Below are positions 55,484 through 63,804 of a stretch of DNA of 64,000 bases, one piece after another. Each line of letters begins with the position of its first letter. Position 1 is the stretch's first letter. Origin of the DNA: Lederbergia citrisecunda. Lineage in GTDB: Bacteria > Bacillota > Bacilli > Bacillales > Bacillaceae_C. The DNA is taken from contig NZ_JAGYPJ010000001.1 of the NCBI RefSeq assembly GCF_018343695.1, positions 2,199,481 through 2,263,480 of the forward strand, read 5' to 3'. Made by a program: the position numbers and the translations under genes. The notes beneath the pieces are model-generated. The model saw only the letters and a program-made list of their open reading frames with translations, searched no databases and was not told the DNA's origin.

Positions 55484-56342
55484 AATGAACCCACCTTTTA
55501 GAAACTCTAAATTGAATGAGTGTAAAGATTAAGATGATGACAAACAAAATCATTGCCACCGCGGAGCTTTCCCCCCATTTAAAATTCCTAAAGCCGGTTT
55601 CATATACATGGAATACTAGAGTGTAGCTCGATTTTGCCGGGCCCCCACCTGTCATAACGAAGGCTTGGTCGAAAACTTGAAACGAGCCTATAAGGGACAT
55701 GATTGAGACGAAAAAAGTAGTTGGTGAAATAAGCGGCAATGTAATATGTCTAAATTTTTGAAACTTAGAGGCTCCATCAATTTCTGCCGCTTCATAATAA
55801 CTATTGGAAACACCTTGCAGTCCTGCAAGAAAAATGACCATATTATATCCAACTGACCACCAAATACTAAGTATGGCGATTGAAATCATGACTAATCTTG
55901 TATCCGTTAGCCATTGTGGTCCTTCAATTCCAATATAGCCGAGAAATTGATTTAAAATTCCGAAGTCACCATTTAAAATCCACATCCAAATGACACCAAT
56001 TGAAACCGAGCTTGTAACGACGGGCATAAAAAAGAAAACACGATATAATTCCTTACCTTTAATTCTATTTAAAGCAAGAGCAAGTAGGAGTGATAATGCT
56101 ACACCAACTGGAATAGTAAGGATCGTGTAAAGTGTTGTATTCCATAAAGCTTTCCAAAACACTGGATTTTGAAACTGACCAATAAAGTTACCTAATCCTA
56201 CAAATGTTTTAGCCCCAAATCCATCCCATTTCATAAAACTTAGAACAAGTGCAAACACAAGTGGAATAAGTGAAAAAACAAGAAGACCGATTAATTGCGG
56301 CGTTAAAAAGAAATATCCCCAAAAAGTATTATTCTTCCTCAT
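55473..56342 (-). CDS. Sugar ABC transporter permease, MalF type (AmyD/MelD-like)
   Basis: A 289-residue permease with six spans. It starts MRKNNTFWGYFFLTPQLIGL; the EAA loop is SYYEAAEIDGASKFQKFRHI and the conserved end-loop contains GGPAKSSYTLVFHVYETGFR. Works with the MalG-type partner. A 14-bp stem-loop separates it from the binding-protein gene and should lower its expression relative to that gene. Confidence 0.87.
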   Translation of the reverse strand: MRKNNTFWGYFFLTPQLIGLLVFSLIPLVFALVLSFMKWDGFGAKTFVGLGNFIGQFQNPVFWKALWNTTLYTILTIPVGVALSLLLALALNRIKGKELYRVFFFMPVVTSSVSIGVIWMWILNGDFGILNQFLGYIGIEGPQWLTDTRLVMISIAILSIWWSVGYNMVIFLAGLQGVSNSYYEAAEIDGASKFQKFRHITLPLISPTTFFVSIMSLIGSFQVFDQAFVMTGGGPAKSSYTLVFHVYETGFRNFKWGESSAVAMILFVIILIFTLIQFRVSKRWVHYEG

Positions 56343-56361
56343 AAACTCACCCTCTCAAACT

Positions 56362-56396
56362 ATTGAAAGAAAGGGTAGAATCCCCTTTCTTTCAAT
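56362..56396 (-). terminator. Intercistronic stem-loop after the sugar-binding protein gene
   Basis: ATTGAAAGAAAGGG pairs perfectly with CCCTTTCTTTCAAT (14 bp). No T run follows on the minus strand, so partial termination or mRNA stabilisation is more likely than full termination. Confidence 0.7.
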
Positions 56397-56414
56397 TTTT
56401 CATCTTGATGTTAA

Positions 56415-57716
56415 TTACTTGGACCTATGCTCAGCGATCTTCTCTTTTGCCTTTTTCGATACTTCTGCAATTGTTTTATCTGCATCTTGTTTTCCAAGAT
56501 ACATTAATTCCATGATATCGCGTAATTCTTGTTCCAAGCCTGGAATTTGAACTTGCTTATCTTCAACAACACCTATTTCACGAGCATCAATTAAATATTT
56601 TGCATGTTCTGGAATCGCATCGTCTGTGATTAATTCGTCAACACCATTTACAGATGGAACGGCATTTCCGTTACCAGTAAGTCGGGCTTTTTGTCCTTCA
56701 GCTGAAGTATAGAAAGACATAAATTTCATTGCTTCTTCCACATGCTTGGAATCTTTTGCAACTGACATATAAGCAATCGCAATCGCAGCAGGCTCCATTT
56801 TGTTCCCAGTGTTTGTTGGCCATGGAATATAATCAAATTCAAGTGTTTTGTTTTCACTGAACATTGGAGTTAACCAACGGCCAGCTGCTACAAAGCCAAC
56901 TTGGTTGGACATAAACATTGCGTCTGCACCTTGTCCTTTAGGTAGTGAACCCGCATATGTGAAGTTACCTTTTTTAATGTTTCTTTCAAGGAATTTAAAT
57001 GCTTCTTGAGCTTGTGGATTATCTTCTAAAATAAAGTCTCCATTATCATCGTATAATTGTCCGCCATTGGACCAAGCCCATGAGAATAAGTGTGCAGTCC
57101 AACCATCCGCAACAAAACCTTTGTTTCCAGCTGCATTGATTTTTCCAGTCATGTCTTCAAATGCTTGCCAATTCCATTCGCCAGCATCATAAAGCTCTTG
57201 AGGTGATTTATCGATACCTGCATCAGCAAGAACCTTTTTGTTATAGTACATGACTAACGGATTATTATCGACAGAAACACCGTATATTTTTCCATCTTTA
57301 CGAGCAGCTCCCCATAATCCGTCTGCAAAGTCACTAGCTTTTACATAACTTGCAGAACTATCAAGGAACTCCGTTAAATCCGCAATTTTACCAGTTTCAA
57401 CGAGTTTTGGCATCGTATTGTCACCGACATAGAAAATGTCATGTGATTTACCAGCAGATAGCTCTGTTAATAGTTTTTCCTCATAGTTATCGCCCGGTAC
57501 AGGGACTAATTTGATCTTTACGTCTGGATTAAGCTTCTCATACGCATCAAGACCTTTTTGATACACTTTTATTTCAGCAGGGTTCCCCCATGCAGCCATT
57601 GATAACTCTACCTTTTTCCCGGAACCGCCAGATTTACTTCCACCACAGCCGGAAACTACTAACAACAAAATAAGAAACATCGGTATAACTTTAAACAACG
57701 TCCATTTCTTTTTCAT
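56415..57716 (-). CDS. Sugar-binding lipoprotein of ABC transporter (MsmE/MelE-like)
   Basis: A 433-residue SBP family 1 protein. A signal ending in lipobox VSGC (21-24) is followed by a Gly/Ser spacer. The mature part has WGNPAEIKVYQKGLDAYEK, YNKKVLADAGIDKSPQ and GFVAAGRWL, with the usual two-lobe layout. In B. subtilis the melibiose/raffinose system has the same set (MelR, MelE, MelD, MelC, MelA). Here the binding protein follows the LacI gene by 28 bp. Confidence 0.85.
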   Translation of the reverse strand: MKKKWTLFKVIPMFLILLLVVSGCGGSKSGGSGKKVELSMAAWGNPAEIKVYQKGLDAYEKLNPDVKIKLVPVPGDNYEEKLLTELSAGKSHDIFYVGDNTMPKLVETGKIADLTEFLDSSASYVKASDFADGLWGAARKDGKIYGVSVDNNPLVMYYNKKVLADAGIDKSPQELYDAGEWNWQAFEDMTGKINAAGNKGFVADGWTAHLFSWAWSNGGQLYDDNGDFILEDNPQAQEAFKFLERNIKKGNFTYAGSLPKGQGADAMFMSNQVGFVAAGRWLTPMFSENKTLEFDYIPWPTNTGNKMEPAAIAIAYMSVAKDSKHVEEAMKFMSFYTSAEGQKARLTGNGNAVPSVNGVDELITDDAIPEHAKYLIDAREIGVVEDKQVQIPGLEQELRDIMELMYLGKQDADKTIAEVSKKAKEKIAEHRSK

Positions 57717-57744
57717 TCAGAAATCCCCCTAGTTTATTTTTGAT

Positions 57745-58734
57745 TTAGCTTGATTCCCTTGCAATTAGTTCTAATGGAAGTTCGTAAATTTTTGCTGTAG
57801 TTTTCTCTTCATTTGAAAGTAAGTTGATCATAACTTCCATCGTTTTTGCTCCAATTTCTTTAATAGGTTGACGAATTGTTGTAAGAGCCGGTTCTATCAC
57901 TTCTGATATTGGCTGATCATCAAAACCAACGACGGCAATATCTTCTGGAACTCTTAATCCCAATTTCTTTGCCTCGGAAATGATTCCGGCGGCTACTTCG
58001 TCGCTCCCAGTAAATAGAGCATTAGGTTTATCTGCCATTTTGGCAATTTCATTCATAATTCTTCTGCCGTCTTCAATAGAGAAGGCGCTTTCAAACAGCC
58101 AGTTATTATTCACAGACAATCCTGATTCTGTCATGGCTTGTTCAAAACCAAAAAAACGATCGTGTGCAAGTCCACTTAGGATTCCACCCCAACAATAACC
58201 GATTTTCGTGTACCCTTGATTAAGCAAATATGAGGTTCCCATATACCCTCCTTGAAGTTGGTTTAAACGGACGGAAGGTACATTTGCTTTTGCGCTATAT
58301 TCATTGCAGAGAACAATGGGGCCACTCCAAATAACTGCTTCAATTACTTCCCAGCCGTTTTCAATTGATGTCATTATAACGCCATCAACCTGCTTTGTTT
58401 TCAAATACCGTAAGAATTCTAATTCTCTTTTCTTATCATATTTAGTATTACAGATTAATATTTGCAAGCCATTTTCAGCAGCTTTTTCTTCTATACTTTC
58501 AACTAAATATGCAAAGAAAGGATTTGTCAGTTTTGGGACCAAGACGGCTATGATATTAGTTTTCTGCTTCCTCAAATTTTGTGCTGCAGAATTAGGTATG
58601 TACCCTAAATCCCGCATGGCTTTCAAAACCAATTCTTTTTTAGCATCTGAAACATACGGATGATTGTTAATTACTCTAGATACAGTCGCTCTTGATAGTC
58701 CAGCTAGTCTAGCAACGTCGGAAATTGTCGGCAT
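57745..58734 (-). CDS. LacI-family transcriptional repressor of the sugar cluster
   Basis: A 329-residue regulator with an N-terminal helix-turn-helix and hinge (PTISDVARLAGLSRATVSRV, 2-21; later RKQKTNIIAVLVP). It is followed by the periplasmic-binding-protein-like effector domain. The start is ATG 58734 behind GGGAGGAGG; the 12 codons upstream are rejected. A 16-bp palindrome 39 bp upstream is the likely operator for autoregulation, since lacI is the first gene of the minus operon. Effector probably an alpha-galactoside. Confidence 0.88.
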   Translation of the reverse strand: MPTISDVARLAGLSRATVSRVINNHPYVSDAKKELVLKAMRDLGYIPNSAAQNLRKQKTNIIAVLVPKLTNPFFAYLVESIEEKAAENGLQILICNTKYDKKRELEFLRYLKTKQVDGVIMTSIENGWEVIEAVIWSGPIVLCNEYSAKANVPSVRLNQLQGGYMGTSYLLNQGYTKIGYCWGGILSGLAHDRFFGFEQAMTESGLSVNNNWLFESAFSIEDGRRIMNEIAKMADKPNALFTGSDEVAAGIISEAKKLGLRVPEDIAVVGFDDQPISEVIEPALTTIRQPIKEIGAKTMEVMINLLSNEEKTTAKIYELPLELIARESS

Positions 58735-58772
58735 ATTCCTCCTCCCTGCGAAATAAAATCTGAAACCCAAAA

Positions 58773-58788
58773 CCTGAAATCGATTTCA
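58773..58788. promoter_or_regulatory. LacI-type or cre-like operator
   Basis: CTGAAATCGATTTCAG is a perfect 16-bp palindrome centred on CG. It fits both a LacI/GalR-family operator and the degenerate cre pattern TGNNANCGNNNNCA, so either the local repressor or CcpA could bind. Confidence 0.75.
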
Positions 58789-58887
58789 GATAGCGGTTAC
58801 AAGTTTCATAATAATCTAGACTTTCAAATTAATCAACAGTTAAATACAATTTTTTCTAATAAAAAAATTCTGTTTTTTCTCTTTTCT

Positions 58888-58931
58888 ACGCATTGCCTTT
58901 ATAAAATAAACATGTTATTTTTGAATAACAT
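58888..58931 (+). promoter_or_regulatory. Promoter region of yesL-like gene with inverted repeat
   Basis: TTGCCT and TATTTT are 17 bp apart, and the -10 overlaps the inverted repeat ATGTTATT-TTTG-AATAACAT (58912-58931). A regulator bound there would block the promoter. Confidence 0.45.
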
Positions 58932-58957
58932 AGATATTAAATAAAAGGGTGTGGACT

Positions 58958-59590
58958 ATGAATATTTTCAGTATTGATGGCGGTTTATATCGATTTTTGG
59001 AGAAGTTTACGAACTTTTTCTTGTTAAATTTACTTTGGTTCATAATGTGTTTACCGATCATTACGATATTCCCTGCCACAGCCGCAATGTATGGAGTCGT
59101 AAGACAATGGGTTCAGAAAAAAGATACAGGAGTTTTCAAACCGTTCTTTTCCTTTTTTAAAGAAAACTTCTTACAAAGCTTTCTGTTGGGAATTGTCTGG
59201 TTTCTGTTTGCACTCATGTTTTATTTTAACTTTATGATTACTTTGCAAATGTCAGGAACAGTTAAGGTGGTTATGGTTTCCGCGTTGTCATTTATTTGCT
59301 TATTTTTCTTAATGACTTCCGTTTATCTACTTCCTGTGATGGTTCATTATAATACACGCTTTGTAATCCTAATAAAAAATTCTTTCTTTTTTTCTATTAG
59401 TCAGCTCTGGGTTACAGTGCTTTGTGGGATTATTTTTCTATTAACGGCCGTTATTAGCTACTTTATCCCTATGACGACTATTATTATTTGGAGCATTGGT
59501 TTTTATTTAATCTATGCACTATGCCATAGATCATTTAATAGAATCGAATCTCTGATCCAATTAAACCAAGAAACTCAAGAAGCTAGTTAA
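58958..59590 (+). CDS. YesL-like membrane protein (DUF624)
   Basis: A 210-residue protein with five to six spans, starting MNIFSIDGGLYRFLEKFTNF and including LLWFIMCLPIITIFPATAAM, the conserved DUF624 core. ATG 58958 is chosen over GTG 58949 because AAAGGGTG overlaps the latter. Members sit beside carbohydrate uptake systems of SBP-permease type in bacilli (YesL in the rhamnogalacturonan cluster). Function is unknown but tied to sugar uptake by context. Divergent from lacI. Confidence 0.85.
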   Translation: MNIFSIDGGLYRFLEKFTNFFLLNLLWFIMCLPIITIFPATAAMYGVVRQWVQKKDTGVFKPFFSFFKENFLQSFLLGIVWFLFALMFYFNFMITLQMSGTVKVVMVSALSFICLFFLMTSVYLLPVMVHYNTRFVILIKNSFFFSISQLWVTVLCGIIFLLTAVISYFIPMTTIIIWSIGFYLIYALCHRSFNRIESLIQLNQETQEAS

Positions 59591-59630
59591 CAAGTAGGCT
59601 ACCCATTTAGGGTAGCCTATTTGCTTGTTA
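59588..59630. terminator. Bidirectional terminator between yesL-like gene and melA
   Basis: AGGCTACCC/GGGTAGCCT (9 bp, 5-nt loop) is extended by AACAAG/CTTGTT, between convergent stops 37 bp apart. It overlaps the melA stop by a few bases. Confidence 0.85.
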
Positions 59631-60926
59631 TTTAAATTTTGGCAACCAGTCGCCATGCGCTTCAATAAGATCATCACAAAGGGAAACAATATCATCCAAT
59701 GATAATTCTGCCGCAGTATGTGGATCGAGCATTGCCGCATGATAAATATGTTCTTTTTTCTGTGTAATGGCAGCTTCAATCGTAAGAAGTTGTGTATTGA
59801 TGTTAGTACGGTTTAACGCTGCAAGTTGTTCAGGTAGATCACCGACAAAAGTTGGAGTAACTCCACTACTATCAACAAGACACGGTACTTCAACAACTGC
59901 TTTTTCTGGGAGATTTGTGATTAAACCAGTGTTTAATACATTTCCACCAATTTTAAATGGTATGTTCGTTTCCATTGCATCGATGATGTATGATCCATAT
60001 TCATGTGAACGAGTATGCTCCAAGTTTTTATTATTCACTAAATCATTGCGCATCTTTTTCCAGCCTTCAATCTGGTTCACACAGCGACGCGGATATTCAT
60101 CAAGAGGAATATTTAGCTGGTCAATTAATTCAGGATATCGACTCTTAATGAAATATGGATGGTACTCGGCATTATGCTCAGAGGATTCCGTTACATAGTA
60201 ACCAAACTTCCTCATTAATTCAAAGCGAACCATATCATCGTGCTTTGTTTTTTGTTTTTCTTCAGCACGTCTCTTAATTTCTGGGTATAAGTCCTCGCCA
60301 TTACGCTCAATTTCTAATAACCACGCCATATGGTTGATACCCGCAATTTTCCAATGCAAGTTATCTGTTGGCATATCAAGTGATTTAAGTAAGTGGTCAG
60401 CACATACTTGAACACTGTGGCAAAGTCCAACTGTTTTAATGCCGCCATAGCGGATCATTGTTCCAGTAAGAACAGCCATAGGGTTTGTATAGTTTAGGAA
60501 CCATGCATCTGGACAAACTTCTTGCATATCTTTTGCAAAGTCCAACATAACTGGTATCGTTCTTAAATTTCTAAAGATCCCACCAATTCCAAGTGTATCT
60601 GCAATCGTTTGGCGTAAACCATATTTTTTAGGAATTTCAAAGTCAGTAATCGTACAAGGATCATATCCTCCTACTTGAATAGCATTGATTACATACTTAG
60701 CACCACGTAAAGCTTCTTTACGATCAGTGTAAGCCTTTACAGTAACGCTCGATTTTGTCGTCTCTTTTAAGTTATTCAACATATTTTCTGAGTCTTTTAA
60801 TCTCTCATGATCAATGTCGAATAACGCAAATTCAAAACCTTGGATACTTGGAACAGACATACAGTCACCAAGAACATTCTTAGCAAAAACTGAGCTCCCA
60901 GCGCCTAGAAAAGTAATTTTTGACAT
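59628..60926 (-). CDS. melA: Alpha-galactosidase, GH4 family (NAD+/Mn-dependent) MelA
   Basis: A 432-residue GH4 glycosidase. The NAD-binding N terminus is ITFLGAGSSVFAKNVLGD, followed by the specific block AIQVGGYDPCTITDFEIP and KYGLRQTIADTLGIGG (82-116). Catalytic-metal residues C169 and H199 lie in GLCHSVQ and AGINHMAW, and N148 is in NYTNPM. This CHSVQ version is the alpha-galactosidase type rather than CHEPT/alpha-glucosidase types. The enzyme hydrolyses melibiose or raffinose-type alpha-galactosides inside the cell by redox chemistry. It is divergent from an AraC regulator across a 13-bp inverted repeat. Confidence 0.92.
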   Translation of the reverse strand: MSKITFLGAGSSVFAKNVLGDCMSVPSIQGFEFALFDIDHERLKDSENMLNNLKETTKSSVTVKAYTDRKEALRGAKYVINAIQVGGYDPCTITDFEIPKKYGLRQTIADTLGIGGIFRNLRTIPVMLDFAKDMQEVCPDAWFLNYTNPMAVLTGTMIRYGGIKTVGLCHSVQVCADHLLKSLDMPTDNLHWKIAGINHMAWLLEIERNGEDLYPEIKRRAEEKQKTKHDDMVRFELMRKFGYYVTESSEHNAEYHPYFIKSRYPELIDQLNIPLDEYPRRCVNQIEGWKKMRNDLVNNKNLEHTRSHEYGSYIIDAMETNIPFKIGGNVLNTGLITNLPEKAVVEVPCLVDSSGVTPTFVGDLPEQLAALNRTNINTQLLTIEAAITQKKEHIYHAAMLDPHTAAELSLDDIVSLCDDLIEAHGDWLPKFK

Positions 60927-60952
60927 TTCAAAGCCTCCATTTATAAAATATG

Positions 60953-60991
60953 TAACATATTGCTATATATTTTTTTTGTAGCAATATGTTA
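60953..60991. promoter_or_regulatory. 13-bp inverted repeat in the melA/araC intergenic region
   Basis: TAACATATTGCTA (60953-60965) and TAGCAATATGTTA (60979-60991) are perfectly complementary, 39 bp in total. Placed midway between the divergent starts, it is a strong candidate for the AraC-type regulator site. Confidence 0.7.
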
Positions 60992-61068
60992 AAATGCTTG
61001 ATATATCCATCATAAAAGTAATATTACTCACTTACAATGGTAAAAACATATGAAAGAAGGGTAAAATA

Positions 61069-61962
61069 TTGCTCATAAATCATCAGAATATGAACTATGA
61101 ATCTTTCGGTTTCCGATTTAAAGGGGATCACCAGAAAAAGATTGTGGGCATTCACTCAATCGGATGGGAAGAAGTGACATCACCATCTTATGACTGGGAT
61201 GGATTGAAAAGAAGCGAAATTGGAAAATGTGTTTTTCAATATACTCTTTCCGGTCAAGGGATGATTCAAGTAGGAGAAAAAGAATATTCTTTAACAGCTG
61301 GACAAGCGTTTTTAGTACAAATTCCAAGTAATCATCGCTATTTCTTTCCTTCTAATGGAGATCGTTGGGAATTTATCCACATTACCCTGTATGGCAATGA
61401 AGCACAAAAAACGATCGACTATATCAACAAGAATATTGGATATATCATCACATTTTCTCCAGAATCAGAACCTATCAAATTACTACTAAATATTTTTGAA
61501 GCTGCAGTCGACAAAAAAATAACAGACGCTTATCAGGCGTCTGCATTTGGCTATTCTTTTTTAATGGAGCTAAATCGCTTTATTCAAAATATCGGATCCC
61601 CAGCCGAACAATGGCCAGAATCAATTTCAAAAGCTGTATTATTCGCACAAAAACATTACAATAAACCAATCGGCCTTGACGATATGGTAGAAGCATCTGG
61701 CCTTTCCAAATACCATTTTACAAGGCTTTTTCATGGAACTATCAGCATGACACCCCTAAAATATTTAACAAAAATTCGAATGGACAAGGCCATTGAGCTA
61801 CTTCGACAATCTAACTTACCGATTGAAGAGATAGCGGATCAAGTCGGATACTCTAATGGCAATTATTTCAGTAAGGTTTTTCATAAAAAATTGGGTATGA
61901 GCCCTGGGCAGTTTCGTCAAAGTAAGTACACAGTGCCAGTTAATCATATCGTCATAGATTGA
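61069..61962 (+). CDS. AraC-family transcriptional regulator, predicted activator of melA
   Basis: A 297-residue regulator with an N-terminal cupin-like sugar-sensing domain (about 35-160, GQGMIQVGEKEYSLTAGQAF) and a C-terminal double helix-turn-helix (about 185-285). The latter shows HYNKPIGLDDMVEASGLSKY, HFTRLFHGTISMTPLKYLTK and IEEIADQVGYSNGNYFSKVF. The start is TTG 61069; no better ATG exists. It is divergent from the alpha-galactosidase gene, whose expression it most likely activates with alpha-galactosides as inducer. This is inferred from gene position. Confidence 0.88.
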   Translation: MLINHQNMNYESFGFRFKGDHQKKIVGIHSIGWEEVTSPSYDWDGLKRSEIGKCVFQYTLSGQGMIQVGEKEYSLTAGQAFLVQIPSNHRYFFPSNGDRWEFIHITLYGNEAQKTIDYINKNIGYIITFSPESEPIKLLLNIFEAAVDKKITDAYQASAFGYSFLMELNRFIQNIGSPAEQWPESISKAVLFAQKHYNKPIGLDDMVEASGLSKYHFTRLFHGTISMTPLKYLTKIRMDKAIELLRQSNLPIEEIADQVGYSNGNYFSKVFHKKLGMSPGQFRQSKYTVPVNHIVID

Positions 61963-62630
61963 GATAGTAAGATTGAAAATGACGAAAATCATTCAATTTT
62001 TTTGGCAAACTTCTCGAAAATGATTCTTAAAGTATCGGAATCTGTAAAAAATCTGCAATATTTTAGACAAACCTTTGCTGTTTTAGTAAATTTGTCCATC
62101 ATAGCTACTTTGATGGACAAATTCTGTGCTGTTTTTGAAAATCAGTCCATCATAACCACTTTGATGGACAAATCCTGTGATATTTCCGTAAATCTGTCCA
62201 TTATAGACACTCAGATGGACAAATCCTGTGATGTTTCCGAAAATCTGTCCATCATAACCACTTTGATCGACAAATCCTGTGATGTTTCCGAAAATCTGTC
62301 CATCATAGACACTGTGATGGACAAACCTTCTGCGGTATTCGAAAATCTGTCCATCATAACCACTTTGATGGACAAACCTTCTGCGGTATTCAAAAATCTG
62401 TCCATCATAACCACTTTGATGGACAAACCTTCTGCGGTATTCAAAAATCTGTCCATCATAACCACTTTGATGGACAAACTCCCTGCAGTTTTTGAAAATT
62501 TGTCCATCATAGACACTTTGATCGACAAATCCTGTGATATTTCCGTAAATCTGTCCATTATAGTCACTCAGATGGACAATCCCCGTGCTGTTTAATAAAA
62601 TATGTCCAATATATTGTACGAACCCTGAGC
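61963..62630. repeat. Array 2: eleven 51-bp units with the same hairpin core
   Basis: TGTCCATCA or close variants begin at 62093, 62144, 62195 and every 51 bp to 62552, with a degenerate eleventh unit at 62603. The typical unit is TGTCCATCA-TAACCACTT-TGATGGACA (a 9-bp stem, 9-nt loop) followed by a 24-bp linker such as AACCTTCTGCGGTATTCAAA plus four bases. Three central units (62297-62450) are nearly identical, while flanking units diverge, so expansion was probably in the middle. Frames stay open on both strands (198 and 221 codons) because 51 is a multiple of three. The bases 61963-62092 before it hold no gene. Confidence 0.95.
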
Positions 62631-62686
62631 ACATCTCAAAAATTGGTCCAATATACTCCGGCAGTGCAAAAAAATATGAAAGATTC

Positions 62687-63703
62687 CTAGAAATACACCT
62701 TTTTACCCGTACGTGCACTTTCAATCGCTTTATACACCATGGAGACACTATGAATATTATCCGTGCAATCTGTTTCTGCTGTTCGACCTTCTATCAAAGA
62801 AGCAAACATTTCGTCCAAGCAGCCGAAGTGACCGTCTTGACCACTGTAAGAAAGAGTTGCCTCCACTTTTTGAGAGTTGTATAAAAATTGGTGCTCCTCG
62901 GTTGGAATTGGAACTTCTGCATACGGAGAATGGGTTCCATCCCATATGGCAGTGCCTTTACTTCCAACTACACGCCAGGAAGATTCCCATGAAGTCGGTG
63001 CGCCTTCAGCACTCCAAGATCCACGGTAATTAAAGACCGCTCCATTATCCATTTCAAAAATACAAATCGCAGAAGCGTTGCCTTTATACCATGAGCCTTC
63101 TGTATTAAATTCATGACAATAAACGGAGATAGGATTGGCGCCTGAAATAAATCTTGCTTGATCAAACGTATGGATTGCCATATCAAGAACTAATGGGCTG
63201 TCCATTACATCACGAAATCCTCCAAAGTGTGGACCTAAGAAAAAGTCAGCATTGATAAAGCCTGGAACTCCAATCTCACCAGATTGTACTAAATCACGAA
63301 ATGCTCTTATTTGTTTGTTAAAACGTCTATTTTGCATGACAACATAGCTTTTACCCGATTCTTTTGCTGCTTTTTGCATTTCAATTGCGTCCTGCATAGA
63401 CTCGCCCATCGGCTTTTCGCCAAAAACATGGCAACCTAATGATAAGGCTGCTACGGTAATGTTTTTATGACTAGCTGGAATCGTAATATCAAAAACTACA
63501 TTTGCACCTGTTTCTTTTATTGCTGTACTGACATCCGTGTATGTATTACAGTCTAATGAATATTTTTTCGCTGTATTTTTTGCAACATCCTCAAATAAAT
63601 CAACGAGAGCCACAATTTCTACATCTTTTCTCGTGAGAGCGTATTCAATCCATTGATGCGACATTCCTCCACATCCAGCAACTACTATTTTAAATTCTGG
63701 CAT
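62687..63703 (-). CDS. Gfo/Idh/MocA family NAD(P)-dependent oxidoreductase
   Basis: A 338-residue oxidoreductase. The Rossmann motif VVAGCGGMSHQWIEY lies at the N terminus, the sequence HVFGEKPMG carries the conserved EKP lysine (about residue 97), and the catalytic-like DMAIHTFDQARF is near 175. The remaining C-terminal domain has the family beta sheet. Such enzymes oxidise sugars or inositols. Proximity to the alpha-galactoside genes suggests galactose or a related sugar as substrate, but array 2 lies between them and no co-transcription is seen. Ribosome binding site AGGGAGGG before ATG. Confidence 0.88.
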   Translation of the reverse strand: MPEFKIVVAGCGGMSHQWIEYALTRKDVEIVALVDLFEDVAKNTAKKYSLDCNTYTDVSTAIKETGANVVFDITIPASHKNITVAALSLGCHVFGEKPMGESMQDAIEMQKAAKESGKSYVVMQNRRFNKQIRAFRDLVQSGEIGVPGFINADFFLGPHFGGFRDVMDSPLVLDMAIHTFDQARFISGANPISVYCHEFNTEGSWYKGNASAICIFEMDNGAVFNYRGSWSAEGAPTSWESSWRVVGSKGTAIWDGTHSPYAEVPIPTEEHQFLYNSQKVEATLSYSGQDGHFGCLDEMFASLIEGRTAETDCTDNIHSVSMVYKAIESARTGKKVYF

Positions 63704-63729
63704 AACTTAAATCCCTCCCTAAAAAGAAA

Positions 63730-63751
63730 TCTCCGAATGTTGCATCGGAGA
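63730..63751 (-). terminator. Terminator of the membrane protein gene at the window edge
   Basis: TCTCCGA pairs with TCGGAGA (7 bp), with TTTCTTTTT following on the minus strand. Confidence 0.8.
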
Positions 63752-63804
63752 CCATTTTGTTTTATTTATATTATTATAGTTTTCTATCAACTTCAATATT
63801 GTCA

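Noticed and set aside
62002-62748. Repeat proteins of about 200 residues on either strand of array 2
   Set aside because: Open frames on both strands follow from a 51-bp stop-free unit; there is no ribosome binding site, and hairpin arms rather than a reading frame are conserved.
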